Of a stretch of 64,000 bases of DNA, positions 8,823 through 18,015 are shown in pieces (position 1 is the first letter of the stretch; each line of letters opens with the position of its first letter). A program made the translations under genes and the position numbers. The stretch lies in the NCBI GenBank assembly GCA_963820775.1, contig CAWGBF010000008.1, forward strand, positions 310,001 through 374,000, read 5' to 3'. This stretch comes from Roseiarcus sp963820775. Its GTDB lineage: Bacteria > Pseudomonadota > Alphaproteobacteria > Rhizobiales > Beijerinckiaceae. The notes beneath the pieces are model-generated. The model did no database searches, was not told the origin of the DNA, and worked only from the letters and a program-made list of their open reading frames with translations.

Positions 8823-9386
8823 GTGGCAGAGGAAGGCACGGTTGTTTCCGGCGTAGCCGGACGTTACGCGTCCGCCCTGTTTTCGCTCGCCCAAGACGAG
8901 CGCCAAGCCGAGTCCGTCGCCGAAGCGTTGACGAGATTCGACGCCCTCATCGCCGAAAGCCCCGACCTGGAACGGCTGGTGCGCAGTCCGATATTTTCGG
9001 CCGCCGACCAGCTCAAGGCGCTCGACGCCATCCTCGCCCAAGCTGGAATCGGCGGCGTCGCCGCCAACTTCATCCGGCTGGTGACGACCAAGCGCCGCCT
9101 GTTCGTCATCCGCGAAATGATCGCGGATTACCGCAAGCTGTACGAGGCGTCTCGGGGCGTGACGCGAGCTGAGGTCACCAGCGCCGCCGCCTTGACCGAC
9201 GCCAACGTCGCCTCGCTCAAGGATTCGTTGCGCGCTGCTTCCGGCGGCCAGGAGGTCGCCCTCGACATGAAGGTTGATCCCTCGATCATCGGCGGCTTGA
9301 TCGTCAAGCTTGGCTCGCGCATGGTCGACGGCTCGCTGAAAACCAAGCTCAACGCAATTCGCCTTGCCATGAAAGAGGTCGGCTGA
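8823..9386 (+). CDS. atpH: F1Fo ATP synthase subunit delta
   Basis: This 187-aa stalk protein links the F1 head to the peripheral stator at the inner membrane. The N-terminal helical domain is GVAGRYASALFSLAQDE and the C-terminal part contains the family block VDPSIIGGLIVKLGSRMVDGS. A GTG at 8823 is chosen because an AGGG box lies at 8811-8814; the GTG at 8814 overlaps that box and has none upstream. It is the first gene of atpH-A-G-D-C, the alphaproteobacterial F1 operon, with the F0 genes absent from this window. Its TGA overlaps the atpA ATG by one base, so translational coupling is likely. Confidence 0.95.
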   Translation: MAEEGTVVSGVAGRYASALFSLAQDERQAESVAEALTRFDALIAESPDLERLVRSPIFSAADQLKALDAILAQAGIGGVAANFIRLVTTKRRLFVIREMIADYRKLYEASRGVTRAEVTSAAALTDANVASLKDSLRAASGGQEVALDMKVDPSIIGGLIVKLGSRMVDGSLKTKLNAIRLAMKEVG

Positions 9387-10915
9387 TGGATATCCGCGCC
9401 GCAGAAATTTCTTCGATCCTCAAGACCCAGATCGCCAACTTCGGCGCCGAAGCGCATGTGACCGAGGTCGGGCAGGTGCTCAGCGTGGGCGACGGCATCG
9501 CGCGGGCCTACGGTCTCGATAAGGTCGAGGCCGGCGAAATGGTCGAATTCGAGAACGGGACGCGCGGCATGGCGCTCAATCTCGAGAGCGACAATGTCGG
9601 CATCGTCATTTTCGGCGCCGACCGGGAGATCAAGGAAGGCCAGACGGTCAAGCGCACTGGCGCGATCGTCGACGTGCCGATCGGCAAGGAGCTGCTCGGC
9701 CGGGTCGTCGACGCGCTCGGCAATCCGATCGACGGCAAGGGCCCGATCAACGCTGCGAAACGCACCCGCGTCGACATCAAGGCGCCCGGCATCATTCCCC
9801 GCAAGTCGGTGAGCGAGCCGATGGCGACGGGCCTGAAGGCCATTGACAGTATGATTCCGATCGGTCGCGGCCAACGCGAGCTCATCATCGGCGATCGCCA
9901 GACGGGCAAGACCGCGATCACCCTCGACACCATCCTTAATCAGAAGTCGCTGAACCAGGGCGACGACGAAGGCAAGAAGCTCTACTGCGTTTATGTCGCG
10001 GTCGGACAGAAGCGGTCAACGGTCGCTCAGTTCGCCAAGGTTCTGGAGGAGCACGGCGCGCTCGAATATTCGATCATCGTCGCCGCCACGGCTTCGGACC
10101 CGGCCCCGATGCAGTTCCTCGCGCCGTTTTCCGGCTGCGCGATGGGCGAATTCTTCCGCGACAACGGCATGCACGCGGTCATCGTCTACGACGATCTCTC
10201 GAAGCAGGCGGTCGCCTATCGCCAGATGTCGCTTTTGCTGAGACGCCCGCCGGGCCGCGAGGCCTATCCCGGCGACGTGTTCTACCTCCATTCGCGCCTG
10301 CTCGAGCGGGCCGCCAAGTTCAATAAGGACAACGGGTCGGGCTCGCTTACCGCGCTTCCCATCATCGAGACGCAGGCCAACGACGTGTCGGCCTATATCC
10401 CCACCAACGTGATTTCGATCACCGACGGGCAGATCTTTCTGGAGACGGACCTGTTCTATCAGGGCGTCAGGCCCGCGGTGAACGTCGGCCTTTCGGTTTC
10501 GCGGGTCGGTTCTGCCGCGCAGACCAAGGCGACCAAGAAGGTCGCCGGCAAGATCAAAGGGGAACTCGCCCAATATCGCGAAATGGCGGCGTTCGCGCAG
10601 TTCGGCTCCGATCTCGACGCGGTCACTCAACGCCTGCTCAATCGCGGCTCGCGTCTGACCGAGCTTCTGAAGCAACCGCAGTTTTCGCCGCTCAAGATGG
10701 AGGAGCAGGTCTGCGTCATCTACGCCGGCGTCAACGGCTATCTCGACAAATTGCCGCTCGACAAGGTTCGGCCTTTTGAAGACGGACTTCTCAGTTTCCT
10801 GCGGGCGAAGAGCCCGGACATTCTGGAGTCGATCCGATCCTCGACCGATCTGACGAACGAGGTCGAAGCCAAGCTCAAGGCGGCAGTCGAATCCTACGCC
10901 GGGACCTTTGCGTGA
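9386..10915 (+). CDS. atpA: F1Fo ATP synthase subunit alpha
   Basis: The non-catalytic nucleotide-binding subunit of F1 has 509 aa, the normal length. The Walker A motif is GDRQTGKTA near residue 170, and the alpha/beta signature is PAVNVGLSVSRVGSAAQ near residue 365. The N-terminal segment MDIRAAEISSILKTQI is the delta-binding helix. The reading frame is undamaged. It overlaps atpH by one base and is followed 61 nt later by atpG. Confidence 0.99.
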   Translation: MDIRAAEISSILKTQIANFGAEAHVTEVGQVLSVGDGIARAYGLDKVEAGEMVEFENGTRGMALNLESDNVGIVIFGADREIKEGQTVKRTGAIVDVPIGKELLGRVVDALGNPIDGKGPINAAKRTRVDIKAPGIIPRKSVSEPMATGLKAIDSMIPIGRGQRELIIGDRQTGKTAITLDTILNQKSLNQGDDEGKKLYCVYVAVGQKRSTVAQFAKVLEEHGALEYSIIVAATASDPAPMQFLAPFSGCAMGEFFRDNGMHAVIVYDDLSKQAVAYRQMSLLLRRPPGREAYPGDVFYLHSRLLERAAKFNKDNGSGSLTALPIIETQANDVSAYIPTNVISITDGQIFLETDLFYQGVRPAVNVGLSVSRVGSAAQTKATKKVAGKIKGELAQYREMAAFAQFGSDLDAVTQRLLNRGSRLTELLKQPQFSPLKMEEQVCVIYAGVNGYLDKLPLDKVRPFEDGLLSFLRAKSPDILESIRSSTDLTNEVEAKLKAAVESYAGTFA

Positions 10916-10976
10916 TATGGGCCGACCTTTACCTAGCCGTTCGCCGGTCTTGAAGCGCGCGTGGAGGCGCTGAGCG

Positions 10977-11844
10977 ATGCCGTCGCTAAAGGACCTCAGG
11001 AACCGGATCGCCTCGGTCAAGTCGACGCAGAAGATCACCAAGGCGATGCAGATGGTCGCGGTTTCCAAGCTGCGCCGCGCGCAGGCCGCGGTCGAATCGG
11101 CGCGCCCCTATGCCGAGCAGGTCGAAGCGGTGCTGACGAATCTGGCCGGCGCAGCGACCGACGGCCAGGGTCCGCGGCTGCTCGTCGGCAGCGGCTCGGA
11201 CCAGAACTCATCTCTTGCTCGTTTGCACCGGCGAGCGCGGGCTGTGCGGCGCCTTCAACACCGCCATCGTGCGCCTCGCGCGCGAGAAGGCCAATTCGCT
11301 CGCGTCGCAAGGCAAGACGGTCAAGATTCTTTGCGTCGGCAAGAAGGGCTACGATCAGCTTCGCCGCACGCATGAGAAGCAGATCCTTGAACTGATCGAC
11401 CTGCGCGCCGTGCGTACGATCACCTACGAGACCGCGAAGCCGATCGCCGAAAAGGTGACCGCCTTGTTCGAAAACGGCCAGTTCGACGTCTGCACCCTGT
11501 TCTACTCGCGCTTCAAGTCGGTGATTGCGCAGATCCCCACGGCCCAGCAGCTCATTCCGCCCGAGCTCGGCTCGAAGGATGAAACCGCGCCGGTTTACGA
11601 TTATGAACCGGACGAGGGCGAAATCCTGGCCCAGCTGCTGCCGCGGGCGGTAGCGGTGCGCATCTATCGCGGGTTGCTTGAAAACGCAGCCTCGTTCTTC
11701 GGCGCGCAGATGAGCGCGATGGACAACGCGACCCGTAACGCCGGCGACATGGTGAAGAAATACACGCTGCGCTACAACCGCACCCGTCAAGCGATGATCA
11801 CCAAGGAATTGATCGAGATCATTTCGGGCGCCGAGGCGCTCTGA
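10977..11844 (+). CDS. atpG: F1Fo ATP synthase subunit gamma, with an apparent frameshift
   Basis: The central rotor shaft of F1. The N-terminal coiled coil (MPSLKDLRNRIASVKSTQKI, then KAMQMVAVSKLRRAQ) is in one frame and the remainder (LLLVCTGERGLCGAFN onward to NRTRQAMITKELIEIISGAEAL) in another. The join is at 11205-11208, where removing a single T from CAGAACTCATC gives an uninterrupted product of about 289 aa, the normal length. Because gamma is essential for ATP synthesis and the genes around it are intact, a sequencing or assembly error is the best explanation. The gene is therefore annotated as one functional CDS rather than a pseudogene. Confidence 0.92.
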
Positions 11845-11900
11845 CCGGACCTCGCGCCTTCCGCGCTGCAAGAGATCGAACAATACGAGGACGAACACCA

Positions 11901-13340
11901 ATGGCGAATATCGCGAATGCCACCGGCCGCATCACCCAAGTGATCGGCGCCGTCGTCGACGTGAAGTTCGACAGCTACCTGCCGCCCATTCTCAATGCGC
12001 TCGAGACAATGAACAATGGCAATCGCCTCGTGCTCGAAGTCGCCCAGCAGCTCGGCGAAAACACCGTGCGCTGCATCGCCATGGACATTTCCGAGGGCCT
12101 CGTGCGCGGCCAGGAGGTCACCGACACCGGCGAGTCGATCTCGGTGCCGGTTGGCGAGGGCACACTCGGACGCATCATGAACGTCGTCGGCGAACCCGTC
12201 GATGAAGCCGGGCCGATCAAGATGGAGGCGCGCCGCGCGATCCATCAGCCAACTCCCTCCTATGTCGAGCAATCGACGGAGGCCCAGATTCTCATCACCG
12301 GCATCAAGGTCGTCGACCTGCTCGCGCCTTACGCCAAGGGCGGCAAGATCGGCCTCTTCGGCGGCGCCGGCGTGGGCAAGACGGTGCTCATCCAGGAACT
12401 GATCAACAACGTCGCCAAGACCCACGGCGGCAATTCCGTATTCGCCGGCGTCGGCGAGCGCACTCGCGAAGGCAACGACCTCTATCACGAGTTCATCGAA
12501 TCGAAGGTCAACGCCGATCCGCATGATCCCGATTCGAACGTTAAATCGAAATGTGCGCTGGTGTTCGGCCAAATGAACGAGCCGCCCGGCGCACGCATGC
12601 GCGTCGGACTGGCGGGCGTCACCGTCGCCGAGCATTTCCGCGACCAGGGCCAGGATGTGCTCTTGTTCATCGACAACATCTTCCGCTTCACCCAGGCCGG
12701 TTCGGAAGTCTCGGCGCTGCTCGGCCGCATTCCTTCGGCGGTCGGCTACCAGCCGACGCTGGCCACCGACATGGGCGCGTTGCAGGAGCGCATCACCACT
12801 ACGACAAAAGGATCGATCACATCGGTGCAGGCGATCTATGTTCCCGCGGACGACCTGACCGATCCGGCCCCGGCGACCTCGTTCGCCCACCTCGACGCGA
12901 CGACGGTGCTCTCTCGCGCGATCTCGGAAAAAGGCATTTATCCGGCAGTCGATCCGCTCGATTCGACTTCGCGCATGCTAACCGCCGCGATTGTCGGCGA
13001 GGAGCACTACAACGTCGCCCGCCAGGTGCAGCAGGTCCTGCAGCGCTACAAGGCGCTGCAGGACATTATCGCGATCCTTGGCATGGACGAACTGTCGGAG
13101 GAGGATAAGCAGATCGTCGCGCGGGCGCGGAAGATCGAACGCTTCCTGTCACAGCCCTTCGACGTCGCCGCCGTGTTCACGGGCACGCCGGGCGTGCAGG
13201 TCAAGATCGAGGACACCGTCAAGGGCTTCAAGGGCATCGTCGAGGGCAAGTACGACAATCTGCCCGAGGCCGCTTTCTACATGGTCGGCACGATCGAACA
13301 AGCCGTCGAGAAGGCCAAGAAGCTGGCGGCCGAGGCTTAA
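11901..13340 (+). CDS. atpD: F1Fo ATP synthase subunit beta
   Basis: The catalytic subunit of F1, 479 aa and intact. The Walker A motif is GGAGVGKTV, followed by the catalytic Glu in GVGERTREGNDL and Walker B in DVLLFIDNIFRFTQAG. The family signature PAVDPLDSTSR is present, and the regulatory DELSEEDK segment is where expected. It starts 57 nt after the atpG stop with a purine-rich leader and is followed by atpC 25 nt downstream. Confidence 0.99.
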   Translation: MANIANATGRITQVIGAVVDVKFDSYLPPILNALETMNNGNRLVLEVAQQLGENTVRCIAMDISEGLVRGQEVTDTGESISVPVGEGTLGRIMNVVGEPVDEAGPIKMEARRAIHQPTPSYVEQSTEAQILITGIKVVDLLAPYAKGGKIGLFGGAGVGKTVLIQELINNVAKTHGGNSVFAGVGERTREGNDLYHEFIESKVNADPHDPDSNVKSKCALVFGQMNEPPGARMRVGLAGVTVAEHFRDQGQDVLLFIDNIFRFTQAGSEVSALLGRIPSAVGYQPTLATDMGALQERITTTTKGSITSVQAIYVPADDLTDPAPATSFAHLDATTVLSRAISEKGIYPAVDPLDSTSRMLTAAIVGEEHYNVARQVQQVLQRYKALQDIIAILGMDELSEEDKQIVARARKIERFLSQPFDVAAVFTGTPGVQVKIEDTVKGFKGIVEGKYDNLPEAAFYMVGTIEQAVEKAKKLAAEA

Positions 13341-13364
13341 GAGCGCCGCGCCGGGGAACGGCCC

Positions 13365-13763
13365 ATGTCAACTTTCCATTTCGAACTTGTGTCGCCGGAC
13401 AAGGTGCTGTTCAACGGCTCCGCTCAAGCGGTGCTCGTGCCAGGCGCCGAAGGCGACTTCCAGGTGCTCAGCGATCACGCGCCCGTGATGACCGCGATGC
13501 GTCCAGGAGTGGTCGGAATCGACGATGCGGAGGGCAAGCATCGTCGCGTGTTCGTGCGCGGCGGCTTTGCCGATGCGAGCAAAAAGGGCCTGATTTTGCT
13601 GGCGGAGACGGCCATCCCGTTCGAGGACTTCAGCGCCGACACGCTCGGGCAGGAGATCAAGAACGCGGAGGAAGATCTCGCTGACGCGAGCGAGGACCAG
13701 AAGCCCCTGGCTCAAGAGAAACTTGACCGCTTGCGCGAGTTGAAGGACGAAATGAAGCTTTAG
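13365..13763 (+). CDS. atpC: F1Fo ATP synthase subunit epsilon
   Basis: This 132-aa protein caps the F1 rotor and can inhibit ATP hydrolysis. The N-terminal beta-sandwich is typical (FHFELVSPDKVLFNGSAQAV, then VPGAEGDFQVLSDHAPVMTAM and VFVRGGFADAS). The C-terminal helical hairpin is short and acidic. It is the last gene of the F1 operon. Confidence 0.97.
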   Translation: MSTFHFELVSPDKVLFNGSAQAVLVPGAEGDFQVLSDHAPVMTAMRPGVVGIDDAEGKHRRVFVRGGFADASKKGLILLAETAIPFEDFSADTLGQEIKNAEEDLADASEDQKPLAQEKLDRLRELKDEMKL

Positions 13764-13817
13764 CCGTGAGCGGCGCCCGCTTGGGTCTCCGCGCCTGGCT
13801 CGCCCTCGGCTTGCGTC

Positions 13818-14186
13818 ATGACTCGCGAAGACTATGACGCGTTCTGTAAAGGCCTGCCGCACGCGACGCATGTCGTCCAATGGGGCGATGCGAGCGTCTG
13901 GAAGATCGGCGGCAAGGTATTCGCCATCGGCGGATGGTCCGGCGGACGCGAATTCGCCGTGACGTTCAAATGCTCCGAGGCGAGCTTCGCGATACTGAAG
14001 GAGCTGCCCGGATTGCGCCCCGCCCCCTATCTCGCCTCCCGCGGATTGTCCTGGATCCAGCGCGTCGACGCACGCTCGCTCGGCGATCCTGATCTCAAGG
14101 AATATGTACGCCAGAGCTACGCGATGGTCCTTGCGGGGCTGACCAAAAAGACGCAAGCCGCATTGGGCGTTCGAGTGTCTCGATGA
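13818..14186 (+). CDS. MmcQ/YjbR-family protein
   Basis: The 122-aa protein carries the family's opening MTREDYDAFCKGLPHATHVVQ and the core WKIGGKVFAIGGW, with FAVTFKCSEASFAIL and a C-terminal helix (LKEYVRQSYAMVLAGLTKKT). Members adopt a CyaY-like fold with a double-wing DNA-binding motif; their biological role is poorly known. It follows atpC by 54 nt on the same strand and could be read from the atp transcript. Confidence 0.88.
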   Translation: MTREDYDAFCKGLPHATHVVQWGDASVWKIGGKVFAIGGWSGGREFAVTFKCSEASFAILKELPGLRPAPYLASRGLSWIQRVDARSLGDPDLKEYVRQSYAMVLAGLTKKTQAALGVRVSR

Positions 14187-14201
14187 ATCAGGGCGACGCC
14201 C

Positions 14202-15143
14202 GTGGCTGTGACGCCTGACGACATTCGTTCCGCCCATGCGCGAATCCGCGGCCACATCCGCCGCACGCCGATCCTCGAGACGGCCTCGCCGATCGGCGGC
14301 GCGCCGCCGCTCTCGCTGAAGCTCGAATGCCTGCAGGCGACCGGATCGTTCAAGGCCCGGGGCGCCTTCCACAATCTCCTGACGTGATCGACGTCTGCGT
14401 CCGGCTGCGCCACCGCGTCGGGCGGCAACCACGGCGCCGCCGTCGCCTACGCCGCCCAGAAGCTCGGGATCCGAGCGCGGGTGTTCGTGCCGGAAATCGC
14501 CACGCCCGCCAAGGTCGCGAAGATCAAGGCTTATGGAGCCGAGGCGATGATCGGCGGCTCGTCGTATGCCGAGGCCCAGGAGCGGTGTGACGCATATGTC
14601 GCCGAGAGCGGCGCGCTCATGATCCATCCTTACGATGCGGTCGAGACGATTGCCGGCCAGGGTACGGTTGCACTCGAGTGGGAGGAGGACCTCGAGCGAC
14701 TCGGGCTCAAGAACCTCGACACGGTCCTCGTCGCGGTTGGCGGCGGCGGGCTCATTTCTGGGGTAGCCGCCTGGTTTCAAGGCCGGGTCAAGGTTGTCGG
14801 GGTCGAGCCGGAAGGTTCGTGCGCCCTTCATGCGGCGCTAGCGGCGAACGAGCCGGTCGACGTGGCGGTCAAATCACTGGCCGCTGATTCGCTCGGCGCA
14901 AAGCGGGTCGGCAAACTCAATTTCGACATCGCCCGGAAGTTTGTGAGCCGCGTGGTCCTGGTCAAGGACACGGCGATCGCCGAGGCTCAGCGCCGGCTTT
15001 GGTCGGACCTTTCGGTCATCGCCGAGCCGGGCGGGGCCGCCGCCTTCGCCGCCATCGCAAACGGCGCCTATCGGCCTGAACCTGACGAGCGGGTCGGCGT
15101 CCTGGTCTGCGGCGCCAACGCCGACCTGGGGGCGTTTGCATGA
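14202..15143 (+). pseudogene. threonine/serine dehydratase (PLP fold type II) with an in-frame stop
   Basis: The predicted enzyme deaminates threonine or serine to a 2-oxo acid, or acts as a serine/threonine racemase-like protein. The PLP lysine is in ATGSFKARGAFHN and the phosphate/PLP-binding glycine loops are TASGGNHGAAVAYAA and AVGGGGLISGVAAW. The same frame runs the whole length but is broken by TGA at 14385-14387, right after AFHNLLT, a position where family members keep the same spacing to the SGGNH block. Without the stop it would be 313 aa, normal size. It starts at a GTG 15 nt after the YjbR gene. Nonsense mutation, two compensating indels or a base-call error are all possible. Confidence 0.8.
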
Positions 15144-15260
15144 AATTGGATTTGCCCGTGACGGGTTCAGCAAACCCCACGGAACAGCCGTTGCGATGCG
15201 GAGGAGCCCGGACTATTGTCCGGCCGCTTTCCGCCAGGCCCACCCCGCCTTGCGGCGCGT

Positions 15261-15335
15261 TGGGGCGTAGCCAAGCGGTAAGGCAGCGGATTTTGATTCC
15301 GCCATCCGGAGGTTCGAATCCTCCCGCCCCAGCCA
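15261..15335 (+). tRNA. tRNA-Gln (anticodon TTG)
   Basis: A complete 75-nt cloverleaf with genomic CCA. The acceptor stem pairs TGGGGCG with CGCCCCA, the anticodon stem is GCGGA/TCCGC with loop TTTTGAT, and the T-arm has GGAGG-TTCGAAT-CCTCC. The anticodon TTG at 15293-15295 reads CAA and CAG glutamine codons. An IS5-type element begins within about 90 bp of the 3' end. Confidence 0.97.
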
Positions 15336-15421
15336 CTATCAATGGATTAAAGTCAAGCCCCGAAACGCCTGGGACCGGGCGGCGGATTGGCTGATTGATA
15401 GTGAGGCGTGGAGGCTTCGCC

Positions 15422-15876
15422 ATGGCTAATTTGTTCTTGCTGTCGCAGGCTCAGATGGGTCGGATTGAGCGGTATTTTCCGCCGTCGCACGGGATCGCTC
15501 AGGTTGACGACCGTCGGGTCGTGAGCGCGATTGTGATCAAGAATGGGCTTCGCTGGCGCGACGCGCCACCGGAGTATGGCCCGCGCAAGACGATCGACAA
15601 TCGGTTCGTTCGCTGGACCCGGCTGGGCGTGTTCAACAAGATTTTCTCAGTATTGGCGCATAAGGGCCGCAAGCCCGAGCGGGTCATGATCGACGCCACG
15701 CATCTGAACGCGCGCCGCACCGCCGCGAGCCGTTTAAAAAAGGGCCTGTTCCCCGACGTATCGGGCGCGCCAAAGGCGGCCTGAACTCCAAGCTGCACGC
15801 GGTGTGCGACGGCGCCGGCCGTCCGCTCGTCATGCTCTTAAGCGAGGGGCAGATGAGCGACTACAAGGGCGCGGCC
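15422..15876 (+). pseudogene. IS5-family (IS427-like) transposase, 3'-truncated, with a frameshift site
   Basis: The first frame starts MANLFLLSQAQMGRIERYFP and contains NGLRWRDAPPEYGP and the DDE-associated MIDATHLNARRTAASRLKKG. A slippery heptamer A-AAA-AAG lies at 15736-15742. Slipping back one base there continues into RRIGRAKGGLNSKLHAVCDG, then GRPLVMLLSEGQMSDYKGAA, which is the authentic family continuation. This is the layout used for programmed -1 frameshifting in two-ORF IS5 elements. After about 15876 the rest of the catalytic domain is missing and a DUF2934 gene follows, so the copy is dead. An 8-bp inverted pair (CTATCAAT at 15336, ATTGATAG at 15394) lies between the tRNA and the start. 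Confidence 0.85.
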
Positions 15877-16095
15877 TTACCGGGCCTCGCGCTGAAGCTC
15901 CTGGTGGGCGCGCTGCCAGTGCGCAAGGTCGCGGCCGTGAGGCCGGCCCTCCTCGATCCAGATGCCATAGGCCCGTTCGCGGATCAGGCATTCGTCGAGC
16001 GGGCCAGCGGGTTCGATCGCGGGCGAACGAACGGCCGGTCCCGTCGGCGCTTTCTTTTTGCTCGTCGTCCCTTTGCTGGTCGGTGTCTTGGCCAT
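15877..16095 (-). CDS. DUF2934 domain protein
   Basis: This 72-aa protein has a Lys/Thr/Ser-rich N-terminus and a single conserved DUF2934 block (IRERAYGIWIEEGRPHGRDL, then HWQRAHQEL). The domain is common in small proteins of Rhizobiales, and its function is unknown. Its TAA stop at 15877-15879 sits exactly at the border with the truncated IS5 element, so the last few residues may have been replaced by IS sequence. The start ATG at 16095 is the only sensible one. Confidence 0.75.
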   Translation of the reverse strand: MAKTPTSKGTTSKKKAPTGPAVRSPAIEPAGPLDECLIRERAYGIWIEEGRPHGRDLAHWQRAHQELQREAR

Positions 16096-16260
16096 GAGGA
16101 GCCCCTGGGTGGAGTTCGGTCTCGCGCCGCCCTTTCCTTAAGGATCGGCCGGCCCGAGTTAAGACAAAAAGTCTATGATCATGGTTAATAATGCGTTACC
16201 TGGCGCCTTGCAAAGGCTCTAAAGCCGCGCGCCGGGAAGGTGAACGAAGGACAGGCCACC

Positions 16261-16674
16261 ATGCCGCTCACGGTGCAGGCGCTGGACCATCTGGTCGTGC
16301 AGGTCTCCGATCTTGAGGTCTCGGCGCGCTGGTATGGGCGGGTGCTTGGCATGACCCGCGAGGATGTTTCGCCGACGCCGGGTCAGCCGCCGCGGACCGA
16401 GATGAAATTCGGCCGCCAGAAGATCAACCTCCGCCCCATCACGACAAGCAAGGAGGATTGGTTCACCGCCGATCATGAGGCTGTGGGCAGCGAGGACCTT
16501 TGCTTTCTCACCAACTCGACCCCCGATCAGGTCGTTCGCCATTTGCAGGCTCAAGGCGTCGCCATCGTCGCCGGCCCCGGCCCGAGGCGAGGCGCGCAAG
16601 GCGCGCTGATGTCAGTCTATTGCCGCGATCCGGACGGCGCTCTCATCGAGATCGCATCCTATCTCGAGGGCTAG
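16261..16674 (+). CDS. VOC-family (glyoxalase/bleomycin resistance-like) protein
   Basis: The 137-aa protein forms one vicinal-oxygen-chelate module: ALDHLVVQVSDLEVSARWYGR with a metal-binding His at the start, LRPITTSKEDW in the middle, and CRDPDGALIEIASY with the metal-binding Glu at the end. Single-module members are metalloenzymes or binding proteins of unknown substrate. ATG 16261 is chosen over the upstream GTG because GAAGGA lies 12 nt before it. Confidence 0.85.
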   Translation: MPLTVQALDHLVVQVSDLEVSARWYGRVLGMTREDVSPTPGQPPRTEMKFGRQKINLRPITTSKEDWFTADHEAVGSEDLCFLTNSTPDQVVRHLQAQGVAIVAGPGPRRGAQGALMSVYCRDPDGALIEIASYLEG

Positions 16675-16849
16675 CCAGCCGGCGCTGATGGAAGGGGAGG
16701 CGGCGGCGCAGGCTTGCTGTGCGACCCACCCAACTCGAAAGAACTCGATCCCCGTTCGCAAGCGTGCCAAGTGGCGCCGCAGGGCATGGGCGCAATTCGT
16801 TAACGGGCGCTCGTCACAATCATTTCATGGTCATCTGGGGGTACAGCCG

Positions 16850-17893
16850 GTGAATGCAATTCGTCGGATCTGCGCGATCATCTGCGCCGCAGCGATGCTG
16901 GCGAGCGTCCCGGTCGACGCTTGTACGCGCTTCATCTACCGGACGGGCTCCGACACTTTCATCGTCGGGCGGTCCATGGACTGGGCGGAGGATCCCGGCA
17001 CGGACCTTTGGTCGTTTCCGCGCGCGATGGAGCGCGATGGCGGCGTCGGCGAGGGCTCCATCAAGTGGACGTCCAAATATGGCTCGGTGATCGCGTCCTT
17101 TTACAATCTCGCGACCGTCGAGGGCATGAATGACGCCGGTCTCGTCGCCAACACGCTCTACCTCGTCGAGTCCGACTATGGCGACGCCAAGGCGTCCGGC
17201 AAGCCGCTGATCTCGGTCGGCGCCTGGACGCAATACGTTCTCGACAATTTCAGCACCGTCGCCGAGGCCGTCGATGCGCTGGCTAAGGAGCCTTTCGCCA
17301 TCGTCGCCCCTGCGCTCCCCGGCGGAAAGAAGGCTGGCGGGCATCTGTCGATCGCCGACGCGTCCGGCGACAGCGCGATTTTCGAGTACATCGCCGGCAA
17401 GCTCGTCATCCACCACGACGCGAAATACACGGTGATGACCAACTCGCCGACCTTCAGCGAGCAGCTGGCGATCGAAAGCTATTGGCGCAACGTCAACGGC
17501 CTCACCTTTCTTCCGGGAACGATCGGCTCAGCCGACCGCTTCGTTCGCATGAGCTGGCTTCTTGGCGCGGCGCCGAACGAGAAGGATCCCCGCCTCGCCG
17601 TAGCGACCGCGTTCTCTCTGATCCGGGCGATCTCCGTGCCGCTCGAACTCGCCGATCCAAACAAGCCGAACATCGCCGCGACGATCTGGCGCTCGGTCTC
17701 CGATCTGGGCGCGGGGCGCTACTACTTCGAATCCGCTTACAGCCCGACGATCTTCTGGGTCGATATTAAAAAGCTGAAGCTCGAGCCCGGTTCGAAGCCG
17801 AGCCGGCTCGATCTTAGCGGCCGTCCGATCCTGGCGGGAGAAGTCTCGGCCAAGTTCGTCGCCAGCGAGCCGTTCAAGTTCCTGTCAAACTAG
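16850..17893 (+). CDS. exported linear amide C-N hydrolase (choloylglycine hydrolase family)
   Basis: An N-terminal-nucleophile hydrolase cleaving linear amides such as bile-salt conjugates, penicillin V or acyl-homoserine lactones. The chain starts VNAIRRICAIICAAAMLASV, a signal peptide, and cleavage before ACTRF would expose the catalytic Cys in CTRFIYRTG. Further family blocks are GRSMDWAEDPGTDLW, the oxyanion-side Asn of TVEGMNDAGLVANTLYL and TVMTNSPTFSEQL. The mature enzyme of about 324 aa is of normal length. GTG 16850 has a GGGGG box nine bases upstream; the in-frame ORF extends further up but without signal-peptide character. Substrate unknown. Confidence 0.87.
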   Translation: MNAIRRICAIICAAAMLASVPVDACTRFIYRTGSDTFIVGRSMDWAEDPGTDLWSFPRAMERDGGVGEGSIKWTSKYGSVIASFYNLATVEGMNDAGLVANTLYLVESDYGDAKASGKPLISVGAWTQYVLDNFSTVAEAVDALAKEPFAIVAPALPGGKKAGGHLSIADASGDSAIFEYIAGKLVIHHDAKYTVMTNSPTFSEQLAIESYWRNVNGLTFLPGTIGSADRFVRMSWLLGAAPNEKDPRLAVATAFSLIRAISVPLELADPNKPNIAATIWRSVSDLGAGRYYFESAYSPTIFWVDIKKLKLEPGSKPSRLDLSGRPILAGEVSAKFVASEPFKFLSN

Positions 17894-18015
17894 GTCAATC
17901 AGCCGTTATTTTCGACATCTTGGGCAAGGGAGAAATCGCAACGGAACCGAACGCGGGCGCCCGCGTTTATGAGGCGGCTCACGGCGGATACGCCGGCCCC
18001 TGGAGACGCACCGCT

